Below the pieces are notes generated by a model, which was not told where the DNA came from, made no database searches, and was given only the letters and a program-made list of their open reading frames with translations. From an uncultured Ruminococcus sp. (GTDB taxonomy: Bacteria; Bacillota; Clostridia; Oscillospirales; Acutalibacteraceae), in contig CADCOF010000036.1 in assembly GCA_902802975.1 (NCBI GenBank), forward strand, positions 1 through 7,899: a stretch of 7,899 nucleotides of DNA, given 5' to 3'. Each line of letters begins with the position of its first letter. Within the stretch, counting starts at the first letter, position 1. Of the stretch, positions 1-6,336 are shown one piece after another. A program made the translations under genes and the position numbers.

Positions 1-21
1 ATTGCGAATTGCTAATTGAAT
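1..21 (-). repeat. Truncated heptamer-repeat array, edge copy 1
   Basis: The window opens in the last units of a heptamer array in the GAATTGC orientation. Positions 1-18 read ATTGCGAATTGCTAATTG, identical to 2070-2087 and the exact reverse complement of 1864-1881 and 6232-6249. The identity with the region before the RND gene continues to base 21, and both are then followed by two variable bases and a G-tract. The rest of the array lies outside the window, so its length and any opposite arm cannot be seen. Confidence 0.85.
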
Positions 22-23
22 CC

Positions 24-32
24 GGGGGGGAG
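24..32 (+). promoter_or_regulatory. Ribosome binding site of uvrC (poly-G)
   Basis: Seven G residues followed by AG end five bases before the GTG at 38. This supports the GTG start over the in-frame ATG at 50, whose spacing from the G-tract would be 17 bases. The site directly follows the repeat edge at 1-21, with only three bases between. A G7 run is unusual for a Shine-Dalgarno sequence and is prone to slippage. Confidence 0.75.
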
Positions 33-37
33 TTTTT

Positions 38-1870
38 GTGAATCCCAAAATGAAGGAACTTAGGGAAAAAGCGATGAAGCTGCCGCTTTCGCCCGGAGTT
101 TATATAATGCACAACTCCGATAAGGAGATTATATATATTGGAAAGGCGAAAGCTTTGAAAAACCGCGTCAGTCAGTATTTCGGTTCGCAGAATAATCATC
201 CCGAAAAAGTTCGCAGAATGGTGAATAATGTCGATTATTTTGAGTATATACTAACCGACAGCGAGTTTGAGGCTCTTGTTCTCGAAGCAAGTCTGATTAA
301 GCTGCATAAACCGAGGTATAATATTCTGCTGAAGGACGATAAGGGGTACAGCTATATCAAGATTTCAAAGGAACAGTACCCGCGTATTACCGAGGAGAAA
401 AAGCCCGATGATACCGGCGAGTTTATCGGTCCGTATACAAGCTCGTATTATGTTAAGAATGCAGTAGATCAGGCTGTGAAAATTTTTAAGCTGCCGACAT
501 GCGCGAAAAAATTCCCTGAGGATTTCGGCAAGGGGCGTCCGTGCTTGAATTATCACATAAAACAATGCTGCGGGTTGTGCCGCGGGAAAATTTCGGCTGA
601 GGAGTACGGCGAGATTGTCGAAGAGGCTGCGGCGTTTTTGCGCAAAGGCAGTTCGCTGAATATTAAAGAGCTTGAGGAAGAAATGAACCGAGCCGCCGAG
701 GAGCTGGAGTTTGAGCGCGCCGCGAGAATACGCGACAGGATAGCCGCCGTGAAGCGAATGAGCGAACGGCAGAAGGTCGTGGCGGCAAAAGTGAAGGAGC
801 AGGACGTTATCGCTTTGTTCTGCGATGATAACGATGGGTGTTTTCAGGTGTTCCGATTCGAGGGCGGTCGGCTTTATGACAGAGAAACGTTTTTGATCAA
901 GGATATAGGCGAGGAAGATCAGGCGTTTTCGGAATTTATTGTACAGTATTATACATTGAACAGTAAAATACCGCCGAATATCACTATTGATCGTGAACTT
1001 GACGATAAAGAAACGCTGGACAAGTTTCTCAGCGAAAAAGCAGCGCGCAAAATCGAACTGTTTACGCCTCAGCGCGGCGAGAGACTTGCGCTTGTGAATA
1101 TGTGCCGTAACAACGCAGCGGAAATTCTGGCGCAGAGCAAAAACAGCCAGGGGCGGCAGTATTCCGTGCTGAAGGAGCTGCAAACGCTTTTGGGGCTTGA
1201 AAAGCTGCCGCTGTATATCGAATCGTATGATATATCGAATTTGCAGGGAAGCGAAAATGTTGCCGGAATGGTTGTGTTTGAAAACGGAAAACCGCTGAAA
1301 TCGGCATATCGTAAATTTAAAATAAAATCGTTCGAAGGGCAGGACGATTTCGCGTCGATGAACGAAGTCTTGCAGCGGCGGTTTGAGGAATACTATAAAT
1401 TGAAAGATACCGGCGAGGGTTTTGGACGACTTCCCGATCTGATACTGCTTGACGGCGGCAAGGGGCAGATATCGGCAGTTCGCCCGGTTCTGCGTGATCT
1501 TAACATAGACGTTCCGCTTTTTGGCATGGTGAAGGACGACAAGCACCGCACAAGAGCCATTACGGACGGACAAGGCGAGATCGAGCTTAAATCTATACGC
1601 AGTACGTTTAAATTTGTCACCGAAATACAAGACGAGGTACACCGCTTTGCAATAGGCTATCACAGGCAAAGACGAAGCAGCGGTACGTTCAAAAGTTCTC
1701 TCACGGAAATTGAGGGAATAGGCAAAACCAGGGCGAAAAACCTGTTGAAGCATTTCGGTTCGATAAAGAATATCAGAGAAGCGGAGATCGAGGAGCTTAT
1801 AAACGCACCGGGAATGACGAGGAATGCGGCAGAAGCGGTGTATGGGTTTTTTCATGGCGAAAGCAATTAG
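38..1870 (+). CDS. uvrC: UvrABC system protein C (excinuclease subunit)
   Basis: UvrC makes the two incisions flanking a DNA lesion after UvrA/UvrB recognition, in cytoplasmic nucleotide excision repair. At 610 aa it has normal full length. Visible in order: an N-terminal GIY-YIG nuclease for the 3' cut (GVY at 20-22, YIG at 33-35, catalytic-type R43 and E83); a cysteine cluster C155, C169, C177/C178, C181 matching the proposed iron-sulfur site of the family; a UVR helical segment at about 208-243 that would contact UvrB; an RNase H-like nuclease for the 5' cut with D398, D436/D437, D472 (in LLDGGKGQ) and H535; and a C-terminal double helix-hairpin-helix at about 553-607. All key residues are present, so the protein looks functional. 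The GTG start is chosen from the RBS. The last codons and the TAG stop lie in a heptamer repeat (GCAATTA, 1863-1869). No operon partner in DNA repair is seen. Confidence 0.97.
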   Translation: MNPKMKELREKAMKLPLSPGVYIMHNSDKEIIYIGKAKALKNRVSQYFGSQNNHPEKVRRMVNNVDYFEYILTDSEFEALVLEASLIKLHKPRYNILLKDDKGYSYIKISKEQYPRITEEKKPDDTGEFIGPYTSSYYVKNAVDQAVKIFKLPTCAKKFPEDFGKGRPCLNYHIKQCCGLCRGKISAEEYGEIVEEAAAFLRKGSSLNIKELEEEMNRAAEELEFERAARIRDRIAAVKRMSERQKVVAAKVKEQDVIALFCDDNDGCFQVFRFEGGRLYDRETFLIKDIGEEDQAFSEFIVQYYTLNSKIPPNITIDRELDDKETLDKFLSEKAARKIELFTPQRGERLALVNMCRNNAAEILAQSKNSQGRQYSVLKELQTLLGLEKLPLYIESYDISNLQGSENVAGMVVFENGKPLKSAYRKFKIKSFEGQDDFASMNEVLQRRFEEYYKLKDTGEGFGRLPDLILLDGGKGQISAVRPVLRDLNIDVPLFGMVKDDKHRTRAITDGQGEIELKSIRSTFKFVTEIQDEVHRFAIGYHRQRRSSGTFKSSLTEIEGIGKTRAKNLLKHFGSIKNIREAEIEELINAPGMTRNAAEAVYGFFHGESN

Positions 1871-1904
1871 CAATTCGCAATTCGCAATTCGCAATTCGCA
1901 ATGA
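1863..1904 (+). repeat. Heptamer tandem array, left arm, overlapping the uvrC stop
   Basis: Six contiguous heptamers: GCAATTA, then four exact GCAATTC units (1870-1897), then GCAATGA. The array begins inside the uvrC coding sequence, and the stop codon TAG (1868-1870) falls in its first units. Positions 1864-1881 are the exact reverse complement of 2070-2087, making this the left arm of an inverted pair. In the antisense frame such arrays translate to repetitive peptides (ELRIANCELLIA type) that should not be annotated as protein. Confidence 0.9.
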
Positions 1905-2087
1905 ATGCTCGCTGTGAGTTCTTCACTCTCGATCATATTTCTTCGCACTGCAACAATTTATTGTCGTTGTGATAAACTATCGCATTTCACTTTCGTTCAC
2001 AATTCTTCGTACTCAAAAAATGTTTGTCGTTGTGATAAACTATCGCATTTCACCCATTGCGCATTGCGCATTGCGAATTGCTAATTG
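1864..2087. repeat. MITE-like composite element filling the uvrC-RND gap
   Basis: The gap has the layout of a small palindromic element. The left arm 1864-1895 and right arm 2056-2087 are complementary over 32 bases with two mismatches, and the outer 18 bp are perfect. Between them lie about 160 bp made mostly of a 64-bp tandem duplication. No transposase, coding capacity or clear target-site duplication is visible. It could be a non-autonomous mobile element, or two independently grown heptamer arrays facing each other. In RNA the arms could fold into a long stem containing the uvrC stop codon. Confidence 0.4.
1922..2053 (+). repeat. Imperfect 64-bp tandem duplication
   Basis: Copy 1 spans 1922-1985 and copy 2 spans 1986-2048, followed by five more bases that restart the unit. 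The first 28 bases match at 23 positions, a middle stretch of about 11 bases differs and holds a one-base indel, and the rest is identical. The longest exact match is 30 bp (1961-1990 = 2024-2053). Each copy contains a small hairpin TGTGATA-AAC-TATCGCA (1968-1984 and 2031-2047), with seven pairs if one G-U is allowed. The function is unknown. The perfect 30-bp block beside diverged sequence suggests either constraint or recent gene conversion. Confidence 0.85.
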
Positions 2088-2090
2088 AAT
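2054..2090 (-). repeat. Heptamer tandem array, right arm
   Basis: Units CCATTGC, GCATTGC, GCATTGC, GAATTGC and TAATTGA run without gaps, in the opposite orientation to the array at 1863-1904. Positions 2070-2090 are identical to window positions 1-21 upstream of uvrC. The array ends two bases before the G-tract used as the RBS of the downstream gene. Confidence 0.9.
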
Positions 2091-2091
2091 T

Positions 2092-2099
2092 AGGGGGGT
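2092..2099 (+). promoter_or_regulatory. Ribosome binding site of the RND permease gene
   Basis: AGGGGGGT places six G residues seven bases before the GTG at 2106, which supports that start. As for uvrC, the site abuts a heptamer-array edge. No convincing -10/-35 promoter can be recognised in the 235-bp gap. Confidence 0.75.
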
Positions 2100-2105
2100 G
2101 TTTGA

Positions 2106-5100
2106 GTGTTTACAAAATATAGTGTAAAAAAGCCGCTTACCGTGTTGGTTGCGGTAGTGCTTGTGTTGGTTTTGGGGATAGTGAGCTATACCGAAATGAC
2201 ACCGAGTTTGTTTCCGAGTATGGAGTTTCCGTATGTAATTATTGTTACTACATATATCGGCGCAAGCCCCGAGGAAGTCGAAACTACCGTCACCAAACCG
2301 CTTGAGCAGTCTATGGCTACGCTGGATAATGTGGTTGAGGTGCAGTCAAGCTCCTCCGAGAATTATTCTATGGTCATGGTAGAATTTGCCGAGGACGCAA
2401 ACATGGACTCCGTGACCGTTGATATCAACAGTAAATTAACGCAGCTCAGCGGTTCATGGGACGATAAAGTTGGTGCGCCGTACACAATGAAGATAAACCC
2501 GAATATGCTGCCTGTGGCGATAGTCGCTATCGGTCGTGACGGCGACGACGTGTACGAGATATCCGATTTTACAAGAGACACGCTGACAAATAAGCTTGAG
2601 GGCATAAACGGAGTTGCAAGCGTGTCAATGGGCGGCGTTATCGATCAGACGCTTGAGGTTGTGCTGTCGGAAAAGAAAATCTATGATGTAAACGACAAGA
2701 TACATAACGCCGTTCTTGATCAGTTCAAGGACGCGGAGGAAACGCTTGACAACGCTAAAAAGCAGCTTGACGAAGGTTTAGCCAAGGCGAAAGACGGCAA
2801 AAAGGAAATTGAAAAAGGCAAAGAGGAGCTGAACAAAAAGCATGACGAGCTGTCCGAACAGCTTTCATCTGCGGAAGTTGAGATTTCGTCAAAGGAGAGA
2901 GAACTTCTCGAAACAAAGCTTACTCTTATCGAAACTATTTCTCAGCTGACCGATAAAAAACAGCAGCTGGAGCAGACTTTGCCGATTATGAAGGAGCTGC
3001 AGAAGGCTATTCACGAGGTACTCAACAGAAAAAATAATCTTAGTTCCGAGCTTGACGAGTATGAATATCTTAGCAGCGAATATAAAGCGCGCAAAGAAAA
3101 AAGCGACGACCTTGACCGGGCTATGACCGCAATTACAACAGACAGTTCTTTGAATGACGAGCAGAAGGAAGCGGCGCAGCAGGCTCTTGAAAACAGTCCG
3201 GAGTACGTTCAGGGGAAAGCCGGATTTGCTGAGATACAGGCGCGAATTTCCGCCAAGGGCATGAATATAGTTACGCTTGAAGCGGCAAGGATTGCCGTAA
3301 AAGAAGCGTTGAATGTTGCGGACACATCGTTCGATACGCTTAATAAAGCAATGGGCAAATTCGGCACGTCGCTTGACACGATAGATGATGACGTTGGCGC
3401 GCTTGAGTCGGGCATGTCGCAGATAGATGACGGAATAGCGATGCTTAACGACACAATTTCGCAGCTTGATCAGGGTGCGGTTTCAATTGCGGACGCTAAA
3501 AAGGAGCTTGGAACACAGAAATCACAGGCTGAATTTCAGATGAGTTCCGCTTTGACTGATCTTAAAATCACCGAAAGCACTGTAGATCAGACAATTGCAC
3601 AGCTGGAGCAGTCGAAAAAAACGCTGGACGACTCCGTTAAGCAGCTTCAGGACACAAAAAAAGAGGCACTTGAAAAAGCGGACATAAAAGATACGCTGAC
3701 AATGAGCATGATATCGCAGATACTTACAGCACAGAATTTTTCGATGCCCGCGGGATATCTGAAAGGCGAGAAGGATAACGTTCTTGTGCGCGTCGGCGAT
3801 AAATTCGGAAATCAGAACGAGCTTGCGAAACTGATGCTTTTTGACCCGGGCATTGACGGTATTGACCCCATATATCTTGACGATGTTGCGGACGTTGATC
3901 TCACCGACAACAGTGACGAGATATACACAAAGCTAAACGGCGAAAACGGCGTTGTCGTATCGTTTACGATGCAGTCCGACGCGGCTACCGCCGAAGTATC
4001 GGACAATATCGGAAAAGAGCTGAAGAAGCTCACCGAGGAGTACCCCGGACTTCACTTTACAACGCTGATGGATCAGGGCGATTATATTCACCTGCTTGTT
4101 GATTCGGTTATCAGCAACCTTCTTTGGGGCGCGCTGTTTGCGATAGTAATCCTGTTTATTTTCCTGCGCGACATTCGCCCGACGTTTGTCATTGCCTGCT
4201 CAATACCGATATCGGTAATATTTGCGATAGTGCTTATGTATTTCACGGGCATATCAATTAATATGATCTCGCTGTCGGGTCTTGCTGTCGGCGTGGGAAT
4301 GCTTGTTGACAACTCGGTCGTTGTTATCGAGAATATATTCCGTCTCAGAAATAACGGCGCAAGCCCGATACAGGCTGCCGTGTCGGGTGCGATTCAGGTC
4401 ACCGGGGCGATTTTTGCGTCAACCGCAACGACTGTGTGCGTGTTCCTGCCTATCGTATTTACGGAGGGCGTCACTCGTTCGCTGTTCCAGGATATGGCGT
4501 TGACAATCGGCTATTCGCTGTTGGCAAGTCTGATTGTTGCGATAACGCTTGTTCCGGCAATGTCGCAGGGACTGTTGAGCCGTGGTTCGAAAAAGCTGAA
4601 AGTAAGGCGTTCAAGCAAGCTGCTGAACGGATATAAACGAATGATATCATTCTCGCTTGATCACAAAGTAATCGTTCTTGTGGCTGCTGTATTGCTGCTT
4701 ATATCAACCGGACTGCTGTCGATACTCAAGGGCTTTTCGTTTATTCCGGATATGCAAAGCACACAGGTGTCGATGAATGTTACAATGCCGAAGGGCACAA
4801 CGTTTGACGATTCTTCCAAAATGACAGATGAGATTTACAAGCGTCTTGAAAATATTGAAGAGATAGAAGATGTCGGCGCGATAGTCGGTTCGAATGTACT
4901 CTCAAGCACGTCGTTTGGCTCGCTGGGTGCGGGAAATACGGACAACAACGTTTCAATTTATATTATTCTGCAGGACGAGAGAAAGATGAAGCGTTCGATT
5001 TCGGAGGTGTGCGACGACATTTCGCAGAGAATGTCCGATCTCGACTGTGAAGTGAGCGTGGACGCGTCGGGCATGGGAAGTATGATGGACGCAATGTTCG

Positions 5101-6221
5101 GTTCGGGTCTGTCGGTCAACGTTTACTGCAACGATATGGACGAGCTGCAAAAATACGCAGCAGATATCGCAAATGTGGTTAAGAAGGTTGAAGGCACCGA
5201 GAATACGTTCAACGGCATAAGCGAAACTACACAGGAGCTTAGAATAAGCGTTGACAAAGAGAAGGCAATGAAACACAGCCTGACTGTTGCGCAGGTGTTT
5301 ATGGACATTTCAACGTACATGAGCAGTCAGCAGAAGGCGACTAATCTTGAGACGAAAGATGATTCAATCACGGTTGAGGTTATCAACAGTCAGGTTGAGG
5401 AGCTTACGGAAAAGGATCTTCGTGATCATGTGATTAAAGCTACAGATATGCAGGGCAAAAGTATATCTGTAAAACTGAGTGAAATTGCGAATATAGACAA
5501 AGCCGAAAGCCTTAATACTATTTCGAGAATTGATCAGAAGAGATATCTCACTGTTTCGGCAGACGTAAAGGACGGATACAACACGACAAATGTTGCGCGA
5601 GCAGCAAAAGAAAAGATAGATGAAATGAATCTGCCCTCGAATGTTACATATGAGCTTACAGGTTCCTACGAAACGACAATGGACGCAGTTGTAGAGCTTG
5701 GAAAGATGCTTGCGCTGGCGATAGTATTTATATATATGATAATGGTAGCGCAGTTCCAGTCGCTGCTGTCGCCGTTTATCATAATGTTCACAATTCCGCT
5801 GGCGTTCACGGGGGGCTTTGTGGCGTTGCTGATATCCGGTCTTGATATGAGCGTAATAGCGATTATCGGATTTATTATGATGGCGGGAATAATCGTAAAC
5901 AACGGTATTGTACTGGTGGATTATGTGAATCAATTAAGAATGGACGGAATGAAAAAACGAGACGCGCTGATTGAAGCCGGTGTTACAAGACTGAGACCGA
6001 TATTCATGACTGCGCTGACCACGATACTGGGCTTATCTGTAATGGCGTTGAACCAAGATGAAACGTCTGCGCTAATGCGCCCAATAGCGTTGGTATGTAT
6101 CGGCGGTTTGCTGTACGCAACGATAATGACGCTCTTCATAATCCCAGTCATTTACGACATATTTAACAAAAAAGATATCAGAGTAGTAAAAGAAAGCGAT
6201 CTGGAAGTAATCACAGACTAG
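2106..6221 (+). CDS. RND-family efflux permease with large predicted coiled-coil insertion
   Basis: An inner-membrane proton-driven exporter of the AcrB/SwrC (HAE) type; the substrate is unknown. The RND layout is clear: TM1 at about 11-29, first extracytoplasmic domain, TM2-TM6 (about 672-815), TM7 (about 850-872), second extracytoplasmic domain, TM8-TM12 (about 1201-1355). At 1371 aa it is some 300 residues longer than AcrB or SwrC. The excess is one block, about 198-528, rich in K, E, D, Q, A and L with only two prolines (P293, P365) and no Cys or Trp, which I read as a long coiled-coil hairpin. Canonical sequence resumes at LTMSMISQILTAQNF (531-545). In TM4 the motif is VDN (D735, N736) where AcrB has DD; in TM10 N1265 stands where AcrB has lysine. 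Both are my recollection of a common Gram-positive variant. No membrane-fusion protein or TolC partner is encoded here. The GTG start is set by the RBS. A MATE exporter follows 115 bp downstream. Confidence 0.93.
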   Translation: MFTKYSVKKPLTVLVAVVLVLVLGIVSYTEMTPSLFPSMEFPYVIIVTTYIGASPEEVETTVTKPLEQSMATLDNVVEVQSSSSENYSMVMVEFAEDANMDSVTVDINSKLTQLSGSWDDKVGAPYTMKINPNMLPVAIVAIGRDGDDVYEISDFTRDTLTNKLEGINGVASVSMGGVIDQTLEVVLSEKKIYDVNDKIHNAVLDQFKDAEETLDNAKKQLDEGLAKAKDGKKEIEKGKEELNKKHDELSEQLSSAEVEISSKERELLETKLTLIETISQLTDKKQQLEQTLPIMKELQKAIHEVLNRKNNLSSELDEYEYLSSEYKARKEKSDDLDRAMTAITTDSSLNDEQKEAAQQALENSPEYVQGKAGFAEIQARISAKGMNIVTLEAARIAVKEALNVADTSFDTLNKAMGKFGTSLDTIDDDVGALESGMSQIDDGIAMLNDTISQLDQGAVSIADAKKELGTQKSQAEFQMSSALTDLKITESTVDQTIAQLEQSKKTLDDSVKQLQDTKKEALEKADIKDTLTMSMISQILTAQNFSMPAGYLKGEKDNVLVRVGDKFGNQNELAKLMLFDPGIDGIDPIYLDDVADVDLTDNSDEIYTKLNGENGVVVSFTMQSDAATAEVSDNIGKELKKLTEEYPGLHFTTLMDQGDYIHLLVDSVISNLLWGALFAIVILFIFLRDIRPTFVIACSIPISVIFAIVLMYFTGISINMISLSGLAVGVGMLVDNSVVVIENIFRLRNNGASPIQAAVSGAIQVTGAIFASTATTVCVFLPIVFTEGVTRSLFQDMALTIGYSLLASLIVAITLVPAMSQGLLSRGSKKLKVRRSSKLLNGYKRMISFSLDHKVIVLVAAVLLLISTGLLSILKGFSFIPDMQSTQVSMNVTMPKGTTFDDSSKMTDEIYKRLENIEEIEDVGAIVGSNVLSSTSFGSLGAGNTDNNVSIYIILQDERKMKRSISEVCDDISQRMSDLDCEVSVDASGMGSMMDAMFGSGLSVNVYCNDMDELQKYAADIANVVKKVEGTENTFNGISETTQELRISVDKEKAMKHSLTVAQVFMDISTYMSSQQKATNLETKDDSITVEVINSQVEELTEKDLRDHVIKATDMQGKSISVKLSEIANIDKAESLNTISRIDQKRYLTVSADVKDGYNTTNVARAAKEKIDEMNLPSNVTYELTGSYETTMDAVVELGKMLALAIVFIYMIMVAQFQSLLSPFIIMFTIPLAFTGGFVALLISGLDMSVIAIIGFIMMAGIIVNNGIVLVDYVNQLRMDGMKKRDALIEAGVTRLRPIFMTALTTILGLSVMALNQDETSALMRPIALVCIGGLLYATIMTLFIIPVIYDIFNKKDIRVVKESDLEVITD

Positions 6222-6231
6222 TGCCCATGCT

Positions 6232-6305
6232 CAATTAGCAATTCGCAATGCGCAATGCGCAATGCGCAATTAGCAATGTGCAATTCAATGTGCAATGTGC
6301 ATTTA
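6232..6305 (+). repeat. Heptamer tandem array, one-sided, between the two pumps
   Basis: The array starts with the edge sequence CAATTAGCAATTCGCAAT (6232-6249), identical to 1864-1881. It continues GCAATGC x3 (6245-6265), GCAATTA, GCAATGT, GCAATTC, a shortened AATGT (6287-6291), GCAATGT and GCATTTA. It begins 11 bases after the RND stop codon. Unlike the uvrC-RND gap there is no opposite arm before the next gene, so this is a half-element or simple array. Confidence 0.9.
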
Positions 6306-6319
6306 CAGGTGATTGTAAA
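6302..6319. promoter_or_regulatory. Inverted repeat TTTACA-N6-TGTAAA, possible operator
   Basis: A perfect 6-bp inverted repeat with a 6-bp spacer sits between the heptamer array and the MATE Shine-Dalgarno site, 17 bases before the ATG. Its size and location would suit a dimeric repressor, or a small RNA hairpin just before the RBS. A 6-bp palindrome in AT-rich DNA can arise by chance, and no regulator gene is nearby. Confidence 0.25.
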
Positions 6320-6320
6320 A

Positions 6321-6329
6321 AAGGGGTGA
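6321..6329 (+). promoter_or_regulatory. Ribosome binding site of the MATE gene
   Basis: AAGGGGTGA is close to the ideal complement of the 16S rRNA 3' end and lies seven bases before the ATG at 6337, confirming that start. Unlike the other two genes, its RBS is not directly joined to a repeat edge. Confidence 0.8.
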
Positions 6330-6336
6330 CGTAACA

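Noticed and set aside
50..1870. Alternative uvrC start at the ATG at position 50
   Set aside because: The G-rich Shine-Dalgarno site is well spaced for the GTG at 38 and too far from 50. The difference is only four residues.
365..1948. Long open frame antisense to uvrC (527 codons)
   Set aside because: It lies almost wholly opposite a clearly conserved gene. Its N-terminal part is translated from the heptamer array (ELRIANCELL type), and no domain or RBS is recognisable. It is a codon-bias shadow.
2011..2085. Promoter for the RND gene within the repeats (GATAAA or GCTAAT as -10)
   Set aside because: No -35 with acceptable match and 16-18 bp spacing goes with either hexamer, and the second would start transcription at the RBS itself.
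1863..2090. CRISPR array
   Set aside because: The repeats are contiguous heptamers or two 64-bp direct copies. There are no unique spacers of regular length between identical repeats and no cas genes.
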